Shown: positions 27,911 through 40,100, counted from the first letter of the stretch. The stretch is DNA of 64,000 bases from Balanoglossus misakiensis (GCA_040954595.2 CM082588.2:12338001-12402000); one strand, 5' to 3'. Made by a program: numbers and translations. The notes: generated from the sequence alone by a model not told the origin.

Positions 27911-28173
27911 TTTAGCTCCTGCACTAATATGTGTTCATGCCAAAGCACAAACAGTTATGACCTGACAGCTCAGTTTGTACATCATTTCTACAAATCCACA
28001 AAGAAACTGAAAGTTTAGAAAAGTCAGGCCTGTAAGAAATATTAGAAATATCACTGTTAATACTTAATTTCAAAGCCATGTGAATTTGTTCAATTTAAGA
28101 AAATTTTTAAAGGAAGGGAGGATAGGTATTGACTTGAATAATTACAATGGATGTTTTTGTTTTCTATTTTCAG

Positions 28174-28293
28174 ATGTGAATGAGTGTTCAGATTCTGTTT
28201 GTGCTGGAGGTTGTCACAATGCAGAGGGTGGATTCAGCTGTAGTTGTGGTGATGATGGTTTTTCTCTGAGTGCAGATCATGTCAATTGTTTAG
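28174..28293 (+). CDS. Calcium-binding EGF-like exon 3
   Basis: A 120-nt phase 1-1 exon between TTTTCAG and GTAAGT. It encodes DVNECSDSVCAGGCHNAEGG then FSCSCGDDGFSLSADHVNCL: all six EGF cysteines, the DVNEC calcium-binding start and the G-F-S-C-S-C core with a following G-F-S-L. It looks functional in isolation. The distance from the preceding module (12.6 kb) is filled by the Academ-like element and foldbacks, which expanded the intron. Confidence 0.87.
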
Positions 28294-30096
28294 GTAAGTT
28301 TTTTTGAGTGGGGAAGGTATAGGCTAACAATGGCTTTGCATTTCCTGCCACAAAAGGGTGCTTACAGAAGTTGTAAGTTGCAGAGATTACAGTCAGTCAC
28401 CATGTTAAAAAAGAAAATAATTTAAAGTTATCAGGCACTTTCCATAGTTAGAAATTAAAAATATAGCGTCAAGGACACTTGGTGCTCTCTCAGTGTGTAG
28501 TGGATGACGAGCTGAATGTTTGGAGAACAGTGCAAACACCACAGTGAAATGCTGAACTGATTTGCTCATGTAATATTGAATGCAGCCTGATATGGTGGGT
28601 GCTTGACAGGGGGAAAAACCACTTGTCCTGGGCTCTAATAACTGTTTTAAATTAAGTCTTAAAAATGGCCTGCACTCACAAATGGCCTCACACAAATATA
28701 TTGTCATTTCCCTCTCAGATTCTGTATCTTATGTTATACTGATGGATTCATTGTGTATGTCATATCAAATTGCACCAGTGCGAGCTATGAGAAATGTGTT
28801 TTGAAAAAAAAAACAGTGCAAGTAGAAGTACTAGTCTAAAAGTGAAAGAAATACATTTGGAAAAAAAATATCAGACAGCATTCAAGATCAGCTGAAGTGT
28901 TTTGATAAAATTTCTCCATATTCAAGTATATACTGTCATGTGCTGACTATAGTAGTGTAGGTGGTAGCAAAAAAATACATGAATTGTTCAAACAGAAAGT
29001 TCAATCATTTAGTTTCCCCAGTTTATGGGAGCATAGCAGTTGTGAACATAGTATATGAAATAAATTAAAATAGTCATTGCTCTCTGGTGCATCATTTTCG
29101 GTAGAAGTGACCTGATTTCACATCAATAGTTTCCCACCCGTCATTTCCAGCTAATTTCATGTAGAACAAAACGCCTATACAACATAATAACATTTCTGGA
29201 AGCTTTTTTTGCTGGTTGGGCCCACAGACTAACACTAGTGGTTCTAAAAAGAAACTTCCATAACAACCTGTACGCTTGACGCATTCAAGTCAGGGCACAC
29301 CTAACCCATTCAAAATATGCAAATTAGAAAAAGACGCATATGCATTATTTGTGTCCCCAGAGACACACACAGGAAATGAAGCAAGTGCGGCCACTAACTG
29401 GAAGAGCTGAATTCAATGGATTGCCTTACAATGTTCATGATACAGGGGGGGTGATGATCAATGAACAGAACAGCGGTCCACTTTCACGCATTGTAATGCA
29501 CTGATCATGGCAAGTTGATCATGTCAAAACAAACGACGATGTTAGATAGCAGTGCTTCGCAAGTTTGACTAATTTGTATGAAAATCGTCTCGCCAAACTT
29601 TTTTCTCGCGGGTAGCAAAAACACTGCTGGCTAATCCGTTCCGATTTCTGTCCCTGTTCCAATTCTTCCGCAACACCTCAAAGCTACACACCACCGCCAA
29701 AAACATAAAGCTACACACCCCTACTAGAAAATGGTATGAATTCTTGACGGACGGAAGTAGTTTGACAGACGGTAGTAGCTCATACCCAACTTGACAGACT
29801 CCTCTGTTTACACTTCGGAGCCAAAAAAATGAGTTTATTGTCTCGTGCATGATATTTTTGGCTTTCAAACACTACCTTGTTAAATGTAATGTGGTTACTA
29901 CATTGTTTGTTTATCAGTATACAGTACTGGTACAGATAAACATATGTAATGACCAAGTTATATGCCAGATGATATTTATTAAGTTTCACACAATTTTGCT
30001 CTCTTGTCGTATATTTTCAAATGTGTACTCAAAGAAAACTGTAATTCACATGTATTCATTCTAACACATTTTATGATATTTGTGTTTTCCCCGCAG
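28294..30096. other. Intron between EGF exons
   Basis: Largely unique AT-rich sequence. A short patch at 28465 (TAGCGTCAAGGACACTTGG) is a relic of the GGGACC repeat. No gene seen. Confidence 0.5.
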
Positions 30097-30208
30097 ATGA
30101 CAATGAGTGCGATCAAGCTGGTTGGTCCCCATGCCAACAAGTAGGTTGCAACACACCAACCAGTTACCAGAGTGTGGTTGCAGACCAGGATTCAACATAC
30201 ATGCGTTT
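30097..30208 (+). pseudogene. EGF-like exon 4, frame-broken
   Basis: Acceptor (TTTTCCCCGCAG) and donor-like GTGAGT are present and the start DDNECDQAGWSPC fits a cbEGF module. After NTPTSY the frame shifts: the expected CGCRPGFN appears in another frame, and the sixth cysteine is missing before the donor. Length 112 nt breaks the 1-1 phase symmetry. The module is therefore dead or misassembled. Confidence 0.7.
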
Positions 30209-30344
30209 GTGAGTATCTACAATTTGGAGAGAAAGTAAGATGTATGGGTTAGTACTTAGTGTCTTATACATGTATATGTGACACTGAAATCATATATTGT
30301 ACAGTCATTGGTAAATGTCTGCTATTCATGACAAGGATCAACAT

Positions 30345-33300
30345 ACAGTCAAACCTGTTAGTGTGGTATGATGTGTATTCCCGTAGGATTTTTGTGTTAA
30401 AATTGATTTTTTTGCTGTTTTGGCTTCTATGGGGACCCAACTACCTGAAAATGATGGGGTGCAATTTTAAGGGCCCCTCCATCATATTTTTCGGGGGGGG
30501 GGGGGGGGGTACTTCCGTTTTGTGGTATGATGTGTATTCCCGTAGGATTTTTGTGCTAAAATTGATTGTTTTTGCTGTTTGGTTTCAATGGGGACCCAAC
30601 TACCCAAAAATCATGGGGTGCAATTTTTAGGGCCCCTCCATCAATTTTTTTCGGGGGGTCTCTTCTGTTGTGGTCACTCGAGGATATTTGTATATTTTTT
30701 CACCTATTTACTCTATCATCATGGGAATTTGGGCTACAATTAATTTATTTTTGTAGTTTTTGCCTTGGAGGGGACCCACCTGGCCAAAAATAATTGGGTG
30801 CAAATTATAGGGCCCCTCCATCATTTTTTATTTGGGGGGGGGGCACTTCCATTTTGGCCACTCCGAAGTTGTTTGTTGGCCTATTTACTCTATTATCATG
30901 GGAATTTGGGCTACAATTAATTTGTTTAATTAATTTGCCTTGGAGGGGACCCACCTGGCCAAAAATAATAGGGTGCAAATTATAGGCCCCCCCATCATTT
31001 TTTATTGGGGGGGCACTTCCATTTTGGCCACTCCGAAGTTGTTTGTTGGCCTATTTACTCCCTTCTCATAGAATATTTTGCTAAAAATATTATTTTTCTT
31101 TGATGTTTTGGTTTCAATGGGGCTCTACCAGAACTAAAATGATGGGATTCAAATTTTTGGAACCTTCCATCATGTCTTGGGGGGGGGGGGTAATCATTTC
31201 TGTTTTAGCCACCCTGAAGATACTTGTTCACCTATTTACTATACGGTTAGTATTGTCGTGGTATTTCTTGCAATTTGGTTTGCTCCTTGAATGCAAACTG
31301 ACTGCCGAAAAGTGATGGTGTGCAAAATGTTGGACCCCTTTACCACATTTTTTTGGTAGGGGGGGGGGGGTTCCTTATATTTGTTTTCGCCAACCCGTTG
31401 TAACAGTTGTTTTTTAATCGTAGATTTTTTCGTTTATTCTAAATTTAGTATACTAAGGTAAATTAAAACTCCTTTATATATAATAGAGTACATAATGTGT
31501 ATTTTAGTTTATTTTCCGAGCTACAGTCCCATCTCATAAAATGAACCCTTGAGGCACCCTCCCTACCACGGAAGGTGCAATAAACAACCCAAGAAGCATA
31601 ACGATTCTTTTCTGATATCTTGGTATTCTCAATGATCATTTTCACAAAAAAAAGTTCTGTTTGATCTACTCATCGTCAGTGTCGTTATCTTCAAGAAAAT
31701 TTTCCCTTAATTGGTTTTCAGTCTCCACCATAGCATTTGCAGAGGGAGTACATGGTAAATCATTCTTTGAGCAACTGCAACGTCCCCTACAACCAGCTTT
31801 GCAGCCACATTTGATAAGCTCTAGTACTGCCTTTGGGAGAGCAAGACATTTTACTGGATAAAACACGCCATTCTCTGATTTCCACCCATTCTTTTCGATT
31901 GGTGGAAGTTCAGGACAATTTTTTGCGTATGATTTATCCCTCATTGTGATGAAGGGGTGGCACCCTTTTCACAGATCACGCAAATCTTGTTTTTATCTTT
32001 AAAATTAATTCTGTAGTTTATTGCAAAATGTCCAAATATCTATCGATCTGGAACGTAATACGCGGCTTACGGTGCTAAGAAAATAGCCAATATGTATTTA
32101 GTAATAAAACTGAGATATAGTTCACAGACTTGTTTTATTTTCAGTAGTATTGAGCTTCAAAATGAGCCAAATTTGATATTGTTAATGTTTACCAAAAACA
32201 AGTTTTAGAAGTAAGACATAGTTCAAGGGCTTTTTACAGCACTATTACGCTATTGGCGTGAAAAGTTTGAAAATACTACTTTAAAATAGACAATACTTCA
32301 ACTGATATGTACTTCACAGGCTTTATTTACGACAGTATTTAACTTTGAAATGAGTTCAACTGAATATCATTTTAATACCCCAAAATACAAGTGTTGAACT
32401 AAAACGTACTTCAGAGTTTTTGCACAGACTGATATCAGTGAGAATTTTAGTACAATGGTAAATATCTCAGACATTGATTGTGCTACGAAAGAATAAACAA
32501 CTCTTAACGAAAAAGTTCACATCTACACAGACTTCCACTAATTGCCCCGGGAAAGAGAAACAAGTGCAACCCTAATATAATATACTATTTGGTATAGCCT
32601 ACTTTACTTTTGTAAACCATAGAAAACATGAGTGTGGTGATGAGTTGGGTGGCGGTCCAAGGTGAGGGGAGGTATCTTATGCTAAGTCCAAACCAGAGAG
32701 ATATTTGTGGTTGATTTGTTAGTGTCATAAATCAACTAAGTATATTTATAAAACTAAGATAGCGCTTTAGTATATGCGACAACTGATACAAATGTAGGTA
32801 ACTGATATGTTTACCCCATAAACCGTCTAATATTTGAGATTGCCAAAATGTGGAGAGGCCCTAAAATTTGACCTCCCTCATTTTTGAGCAGCCCCATAGA
32901 AGTTAAAAAAAGGAAATTGGAAGAAATCCTTTACAAATTCACATGTCACACTATGAAGGTTAGCTCAATGAACAAATATCTCCAGGGCTGCTAAAACTAA
33001 AGTGACCCCCCTGCAAGAAAATGTGATGGAGGGGTCAGACAAATTGATTTCCATCATTTTGGGGATGTTTATTCATCATTGAAACCAAAACAGCAAACAA
33101 AACAAATAACTATCAGCATCAGAGAATACACGAAATAGGTGAACAAATACCGTTAAGATTGTCGAAACGGAAGTGCCCCCCCACAAATGTAATAGAGGGG
33201 CCCTAAATTTGCATGTGATCTTTTGTGACCAGGTGGGTCCCAATTTAAGTCAAAACAGCAAAAAAAAATATTTAGCAGATAATTCTACGAAAATGGAGTA

Positions 33301-33825
33301 GATAGGTGAATAAATATCTTCAGGGAGGCCAAAACGGGAGTGACCCCCCGAAAAAAAAATGATGGAGGGGCCCTAAAAATTGCACCCCATCATTTTTGGG
33401 TAGTTGGGTCCCCATTGAAGCCAAAACAGCAAAAAATCAATTTTAGCACAAAAATCCTACAGGATAACACATCATACCACAAAACGGAAGTACCCCCCCC
33501 CAGAAAAATATGATGGAGGGGCCCTTAAAATTGCACCCCATCATTTTCGGGTAGTTGGGTCCCCATAGAAGCCAAAACAGCAAAAAAATCAATTTTAGCA
33601 CAAAAAAATCCTACGGGAGCTGTTTTTCTCGACATACCATACCGCACTATGTGTGAGTGGCCACCTCTATTAGGCAGCCACCTCTATATAGTGGCCACTT
33701 TATTCTAGTCCCTGTGCAATTTACATCTACATTAATTGACTTTTCTACAAGGTATAATGGCCACCTATCTATAAAGGCCAGTTTAGAAAAGTCCCTTCAC
33801 TAGCCATAATGAGCAGGTTTCACAG
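30345..33825. mobile_element. Foldback element with tandem subterminal units
   Basis: The left arm (30345-31408) contains about six units of 150-180 bp, each with GGGGACCCA, GGGTGCAA, GGGCCCCTCCATCAT and a run of G followed by ACTTCC. The right arm (about 32830-33640) has the same kind of units inverted. The left end starts ACAGTCAAACCTGTTA and the right end is a reverse copy of the small TIR family seen at 1107. The interior holds a transposon protein fragment at 31666-31944. Confidence 0.78.
31666..31944 (-). pseudogene. Cysteine-rich C-terminal fragment of a related transposon protein
   Basis: 92 codons: ENGVFYPVKCLALPKAVLEL, then IKCGCKAGCRGRCSCSKNDL and an acidic end (EDNDTDDE). The CGCKAGC.GRCSC pattern plus acidic tail parallels the end of the XPG-like protein at 22992-24385, but the sequence is not a copy of it, so it comes from a different member of the same protein class. 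Only the tail is present; it lies antisense inside the foldback element. Confidence 0.6.
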
Positions 33826-34279
33826 CTGTTGTGTTGATTTCTGTCTGTTTTACGTGTAACACAATCATGACATTTTTCATAAAGAGGGCAGCCTTCCAAA
33901 ATAAAGTGTCATCTCAATGCAGACAATGTGAAAAAGGCGGTCAGTAGAGTACTGCTCGAGCTCATCTAGTTTGTTTATACATGATACAAGTTGCGTGTAA
34001 AACTGACCTTACAATAAAATGTGGCTGTCGAACATAAGTCCCAACTATAGTGGTGATACACAAGACATCAAGTTTTTACTCTGTAACCAACTGGCCTCGT
34101 GTTCGCGTCTTGGAAGGGTAACATGACTGCATAGCAATGTTTTATGACAATTTGGTACATAGAGAAATGGAATACTGTGACAGTATTGACTCTGGGAACT
34201 ATGTAGATGATGCCCAGCCTAAAAATACTGACTGTCTGCAATTATAGTTTTAGCATTTTTGTTCAATTGCACTTTCAAG
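33826..34279. other. Spacer without recognisable gene
   Basis: Unique-looking sequence, no exon found. Confidence 0.4.
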
Positions 34280-34446
34280 TACAGTCAAACCCGTCTAACA
34301 CCAAAGGGACTGAAGAAATTGTTCAGATTGCAGGTGTCCAATTTAAAGAGGTTCTTTCAACATGTGGTTCCATGTCAAAGGGTTTGAACAATGTCTTTGG
34401 AATAGACAGGTTTCCCGACAGGGTTCGGTTGAGACAGGTTTTACTG
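34280..34446. mobile_element. Short TIR element of the ACAGTCAAACC family
   Basis: TACAGTCAAACCCGTCT at the left and AGACAGGTTTTACTGTA at the right bound 167 bp, with TA at both ends, as in mariner-type MITEs. It produces a spurious long open frame. Confidence 0.7.
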
Positions 34447-35642
34447 TATTTTGATACATGCTCTGGCTTAACCCTATCACCACCATGGTTCAGTCTAAAC
34501 CCGTTTGTTTTCTATGGTAAGGTTGGATCTTTAAAGAGAAAACTGTTTTTTTTCTGGGAATCTCTTTATTTCTTCTGTCACAAAAATTGCATGGGAATTC
34601 TAATTCTAAAAGGAAAACTGATTTGATAAAAGATCTCAAAGTCAAGTTTTGGATGTGGCTCCAGTTCAAGTATTGTAGGTGACTAGTTTTCTGGAGTTCA
34701 AGTCTGTATACTTGCAATAGAGTTGGTCACATGGACTTGGGTAATCTGAGTGTGTCAGAAATTGAACTTACATACATTGAGTTGAGTAAAAGAACATGTC
34801 TGGTGTATTACTGTAATATGACTAGATACAGCAAATGCCTTAACTATAAGCGTATGTGAAAAATCGCAGTTTTCATCGATATATCTGATTCACGACATTA
34901 AATACACATGTTCATTAAAACCTACTATGATAGAGCGCCCCCACTGTTTAGAATGTCAATTTTGAAGTCCTACATCTATGACATCATGCCTAGCTGTCAA
35001 TGTTAACTGATTTGTACTTGTACTACTAGTAAATGGAAGTATTTTAAAGTAAAGCTCAGATGCAAGTTTTTGTAAAATAAATATAATATTAAAACGTTGC
35101 AATCATTTTAGTCCTTTGGAACAGCGGTCCAATTGACTAATGTGATCACTCTGTGTGCGGCATATGGCATATTAAGCATTTAGTATTTTTCAATCAGAAG
35201 CCATTAATCCTGTGATTAATTCTGCTTCTTGCATCATTGATTTAAATCACCACACATGAATATTTTTTTTCCAAAGGACTGCGGTGCCCAAGTTTTATGA
35301 TAAGATAAATAAACAATGAAATTCACTGAAGAAGTGAGCGAGCACTTGCCCATTCATTGTTCAATGAAAGGTGACCACCAAAACAAAAGTATTGAGAAAA
35401 TAACCCGAAGTTGGAGTTACTGAGTTTTAAATTGATTTCAATAATCTCCCAAGTGAAAAGCTTGGCTTGGCTGAAGCTCCTGTAGTCATGTTACCTGTAG
35501 GTAGATTGACACAGATGACAATGTTTGACTGTTTACACATTTCTTTGTTTGATCTTTCAGAACATTTTTTTTCATTTCTGCTGAAATCCAGTCCATCACC
35601 AATTGTGATTACTCAGTCCTGTTTACTGTTTATTGTTGACAG
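34447..35642. other. Presumed intron upstream of PRKDC-like exons
   Basis: AT-rich; no earlier PRKDC exon was recognised here or anywhere further left. Confidence 0.45.
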
Positions 35643-35830
35643 ATTTGAATCTGGAGGTGGAAAGGCTGGACACAGGACTGGGATTTCTAAACACCCAACT
35701 ATGGAGAGCATGGCAGAGACATTTTCTGTCAAGCTGGCAATGAAGTGGTATGACTGGCTGTTAGCTGCACTGGATTGTTACACCTGGGTGTTTGGTGAGA
35801 AGTTACTAGGACCAGCAGACTTGTTTTCAG
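35643..35830 (+). CDS. PRKDC: DNA-PKcs (PRKDC) exon, HEAT-repeat region
   Basis: A 188-nt exon, acceptor TTTATTGTTGACAG, donor GTTGGT, ending in phase 1. It encodes FESGGGKAGHRTG, later KWYDWLLAALDCYTWVFGEK. This lines up with the human DNA-PKcs segment FEGGG...LDLLLAALECY..FIGE (from memory, roughly residues 1250-1320). DNA-PKcs is the giant kinase of non-homologous end joining; this part belongs to its helical HEAT scaffold, not the kinase domain. The phase and residue at the end join correctly to the next exon at 38739. Earlier exons encoding the first third of the protein are absent from the window. Confidence 0.78.
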
Positions 35831-36063
35831 GTTGGTCTGAAATTTTTGTCTTCACATATTCGCTGAACACTGCGTCTCACGTGACTAAGCAAGACACCTC
35901 ACGAAGACTGACACAGATACAGGCCATCCGCCATTTTGTAATGTGTTAGTTTTTTGACACTCTGGAAATGGTCTAATGCGCATGTCTGTTGTAAAACTTA
36001 CGTACATTTGTGTCAGTAGTTGCATTAATTTTAGCTTCACTTCCATCATAAACTGTTAGTTTT

Positions 36064-36675
36064 TGGGGTCCCATTGGTATGTACCATGGGACCTTATGGG
36101 ATCGGTTGCGTTTGTATGTATGTATGTGTGTATGTATGGATGGATGGATGGATGGATGGATGGATGGATGGATGTCTGTATGTCCGTCCACATCAAAAAC
36201 TTGTAAACCGCTGCGTGTATCACCTTGATATTTGGTGTGCTGATGCAGGCTGGGCTCTAGATGGAAGTTCGTTCAAATGAAGTTGTCATTGCCAAAAATA
36301 TGCAAATTAGCTGGAAAAATGTGAATTTGGGCAAAACTCAGTAACTCAAGAAGTACTGGTCAGATTGCTTTGCAAAGTGGTGTGTATTTACTTTATTGAG
36401 TTGGTTTAATTAGGCAGGAACTCCCCTCCTGTGATTCATATGAACACGGTAAATTTCTGAATGATTACATAACTGGCTAAGTTTTAAAGAGGCCAGCTGT
36501 TCTATTTAGTGTATGTGCAGTACATATGCCATGGCAGCTTATGGGTCAGTCAGTGTTTGCCCATTGATCTCTCGCTATGTGTGTGTGTGTGTCTGTATAT
36601 GGCCCTGTACTCCGGTGTAGACTTTTTCTTTGTAATCACTCAATGGGACCACCGTGTCCTTGACGCGATTTTTAA
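36064..36675 (+). repeat. GGGACC-family repeat with GGAT microsatellite
   Basis: Starts GGTCCCATTGGTATGTACCA, then TGGGACCTTATGGGAT, a TATG/GGAT run (36118-36175), a core with TGATATTTGGTGTGC and AAATATGCAAATTAGCTGG, and ends CAATGGGACCACCGTGTCC. The two ends are mutually inverted (GGTCCCATTG/CAATGGGACC). Other copies: 43333-44035, 62735-63125 (inverted), and fragments at 16195, 21904, 26137 and 60228. The stretch at about 36583 is an empty site for the Academ-like element. Confidence 0.9.
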
Positions 36676-36876
36676 AATATGTTTATTCAGGAAGGGTAAA
36701 AATGATTGCCAAGAAACGTGACAGATTGACTCTAGCATGGAAGTAATAGAAAGTTTGTTTATTAGCCAATGAGATTCCACAATTCTAAATACGGCGGTTT
36801 GTGCTTACCTGCCTCTTTGATGTTTGTCACTGAGGCAGGGTACCAGTCAATCTTCACATACATCGGTCAATTGTTC

Positions 36877-38024
36877 TTATATATAATCCCATGATATTTT
36901 TCTTTGTTTGACGTCATCGTATATGAGTGCACGAGTATACGATGACGTTAAACAAAGAAAAATATCATGGGATTATATATTTATCACATGAACAGTCTTC
37001 TTATTTTCGTTAGAAGAGGTAGGATAAAAATATTCCAATATCTTGCTAAAATATTCGAGCAGCCTTGCAGTTTATTTAGCGGGATTACATTCTTTCCCCT
37101 GCGCAACGATCTGTGGCCCCCACGAGATATGCTAATTATGGAATCCCTTTCATTCATAAAGTGAAATCGACTTTCAAGTTTATACACTTTTGCGTCTTGT
37201 CTACCAATCAGATTCGCGGAGTCAGTCACATGGGCCAGAATTTTGATACATTCTGCCTGTCAATCATCGTCTCGCGCTGTGTACATGTCAACACAAGTCA
37301 TCGCGTCGAGTTCACCCGCAAAGTTATGCTGCGAGTCGCAGTTTGACAGAAAAAATGACGCGCTTCATGAAAAAATAACACAGTTCCATTGCCATATATC
37401 CTAAAACCGTTATTGTGACAGGATATTAAAAATATTAGTCCAGGAACGATGTTCAAGGTTGCATTTGCGTCGGCCTGGCTAGTCAGCGCCGTTGTGTTTC
37501 CGCAGAAACTACAACCCTCGTACAGAATCTCATCCTTGAACCCCACACAAATGTTTTCGATTCTCAAACAAATGAACTGCGACATTTTTCCACGTCTTAT
37601 ACATTTCGTTGACCGGTGGACAGAATACAGAGTGTTAGTCGTCCCGCTCAGGTGGCTCGAAATCATTCTCGTAACTTCCGTAAGCCTAAAATCAAGTGTG
37701 CTGGCTCGCTCGGGATCGACCAGGCTGGCTAGCTTCAAGCACACATTCACGATCGTAGCGTCGACGTTTCAAATTCTACCTTTCTCGTATTGCTTTTACC
37801 AAGCGATATTCTTTCGCAACCGTCATGGAACCGTCATTTTTATTTCAATCGTGTACAACTACGGGTTTATGCACTTGTTATTCCGTTTTACAAGGAAGTT
37901 ATAGCGACGGGCGAATCAGTGAAAATAGTTCCAGTTGATGACGTAGAACAGGGGAAAATTCGGATTTTTTGTTCGACCTGTTCTACGTCACACTGGTGGC
38001 TATACGGGCCAGTTCATGTGATAA
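36877..38024 (+). mobile_element. Hairpin element family C, copy 2, tip deleted
   Basis: It matches 17372-18564 over its whole length, including the terminal TTATCACATGAA/TTCATGTGATAA. The hairpin is only 36877-36982: the inner stem and the GA-tip are gone and the arms meet at GAGTGCACGAG. So the body and outer stem were kept while the tip was lost. Confidence 0.88.
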
Positions 38025-38738
38025 TCAACACAACAAATAAAAAAATGAAGTTTGTTTGTGGAGTTTTATTTTTTACAGTAACACTACCTAATGTAAAACA
38101 ACATGTAGTATTGCTCATTTGAAACACAAGCAATCTCATAAGGTTGTCTTTGATTAGTTCGTTCCTCATCAGTCAATTTACTCTTTGAACAGGTGTAATA
38201 CAGGTGCATAAATGGCTAACCTATTACCGGTAGGTTGGGTCATCTAAAGCACTGTGTATTACCCAAATACAACACTGTGCTTGTATTTGCAGAATAGACA
38301 TAAGGCCAAAATATTAAAGTAAATTCTTTATTTTGCACCCACTGAGTATTCTGTTAGCTAGGTGGCTGAACGGTTATAAAACAGTACACAACAAAAATCT
38401 AATACAAAACAATTTTTCCTTCATTTTTTCATGCTATATGAATGTCCCTGTAGTGATTTGGTTCAGTGGTTGTCTTATGACTGCACAGAGTCATGACTTA
38501 ATTTTGTGAGACAATATTGTCCATAAGAAAAATTTCCCAAGAAAACTTTGCATGTGTTTTACTTGAAAACATTTGAAAACTTATATTTGTGTGGATGTAA
38601 CACAAAGAATTTACTTTGGCCTAATATTTAACAGACAAATTGACCTATCCTAAGCCAAAGAATTTGCTTGAGCTTGAATTGAATTTTTTCTGACAACTAG
38701 TGTGTCATTATTTGAATTTATTTTATCTTTGCACACAG
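38025..38738. other. Presumed PRKDC intron
   Basis: Unique-looking AT-rich sequence; no other feature recognised. Confidence 0.45.
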
Positions 38739-38968
38739 GGAAAGTGCAAAAAACCAGCAGTCTGTTTGAATCGCTGGAGTTCTTTCTGACAAAGCTTGCG
38801 TTAGAAGATATCTATGGTGCAGCCAAGTGTTTTGACACAACTGTGCAAGGACTGGTGTTTACTCCAAGAGAGATGGAAAGTTACAACAAGAGCGAATGTA
38901 CTATCATTGTTCAATTGATTGATTTCCTGACTGTCTTGCTGGCTCTCCACTCCAATGAATTGGGAAAG
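38739..38968 (+). CDS. PRKDC: DNA-PKcs (PRKDC) exon, HEAT-repeat region
   Basis: A 230-nt exon, acceptor TTTGCACACAG, donor GTAAGG, phase 1 to 0. It encodes LFESLEFFLTKLALEDIYGA then AKCFDTTVQG and MESYNKSECTIIVQLIDFL, TVLLALHSNELGK. Counterparts in human DNA-PKcs are the [21 protein letters not shown] and ERYNYSKCTVVVRIMEF segments. The frame is fully open. It follows the 35643 exon in the same order as in the protein and joins it in phase. Confidence 0.82.
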
Positions 38969-39161
38969 GTAAGGATGAAGGATGCAGTTTTTCGCCTCAA
39001 AATGTGAGCACAGTGTCATTTATGCTATTTTTGTTATACAAGGGACATTTTATCAATTTTATTTCTGTTTATGTGATATAAGAAGGGTGAGGTTGATCCA
39101 ACAAAAAATTACATAAAACAATATTGATTATGAGTAGTGATTTAAGGTATACTTTACAGGA

Positions 39162-39492
39162 ACAAAGTCTCTCTCTCGCTGCCTTTTATCCATTAACTAT
39201 GTTTGATACTAGACACCGTTTATGTCATGTGGATATATAGTGAATAAACGTTCGACCACACACACCTTCCATCCCATTTGAAGGATATGAGAGTAAAAAT
39301 CTCGCCAAAATGAATAAACGGTAAACACCAATTATTCAATTTGGTGACTTTTTCACTCTAGTGTCTGCAAGTGGGATGGAAGTTGTGTGTGGTCGAACGT
39401 TGATTCACTATATATCCACATGTAGAATAACATAAACAGTGTCTTGTATCAAACATAATTTATGGAAAAGGCAGCAAGAGAGAGACTTTGTC
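39162..39492. repeat. Long inverted repeat, about 115-bp arms
   Basis: The left arm from AACAAAGTCTCTCTCTCGCT through ATATATAGTGAATAAACG to CTTCCATCCCA pairs with the right arm ending GAGAGAGACTTTGTCCC. The arms match with few differences around a centre of about 90 bp that holds a smaller inverted repeat (CACCAATTATTCAATTTGGTG region). The centre lacks the GA-flanked tip of families A to G. Confidence 0.85.
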
Positions 39493-39887
39493 CCATTTCA
39501 CCCAAGTTCTCTCTTTAGAGGTCCAACATTCCATAGGAAACAATGTGTTTGGACTGAACCATGGCTGTGAAAGGGTTAAACAGTACTTGTAAAAAGTGTT
39601 GTTGTTTAGAACTGTCCAGTCAGACCAGCCATTCACCTGTTATATCTCACTTCATCTACTTTGTGATAATTTTCCTTGCCTCTGCAAATTCTTCAAATAT
39701 AATTTACTGGTTCAATATGCATTTACGTAGTTACTTGAAGTTCAAAGACAAGTATGACATGCCCTTTAAAAGCTGCTCTAACCCTGTTACCACAATTGTT
39801 TCTATGGTGAAATTGGACCTCTTTAGGGGATTAGGGAATGAAAGGGTTAAGAGTGAATATATTCATTTGGTTATTGATGTCTAAAGG

Positions 39888-40079
39888 TACTGTAAAACAG
39901 TTTATTTTCGCGAGCAATAAATTTTCGCGAGATACACGAGAGCCAAAAAATAGTGAAAATAAAAAGTCGCAAAAAATGTTTTTGAAAGATAACAATGCAG
40001 TAAATGAAAATATGGAAACGTGAAAAGTAATTCTCGCATAACAGTTGCCTCTTTCATGAAAATAACCTGTTTTACAGTA
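39888..40079. mobile_element. Mariner-type MITE (TA-CTGTAAAACAG)
   Basis: Termini TACTGTAAAACAGTTTATTT and its complement ending CCTGTTTTACAGTA; TA at each side is the likely target duplication. 192 bp including TA, non-coding, with CGCGAG motifs inside the ends. Confidence 0.85.
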
Positions 40080-40100
40080 TACGTTTGCAGTCCATATTTA

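Noticed and set aside
30259-30985. ORFs rich in GGGG and GDPT phrases
   Set aside because: They follow the tandem arm units of a foldback element with poly-G runs.
34207-34626. 139-codon ORF considered as an upstream PRKDC exon
   Set aside because: Its central part is a TA-flanked MITE (34280-34446), and no residue pattern of DNA-PKcs is present.
36136-36175. Regular GGAT repeat suspected as part of a CRISPR-like or telomeric array
   Set aside because: Simple microsatellite in the core of a dispersed repeat; no spacers and no telomere motif.
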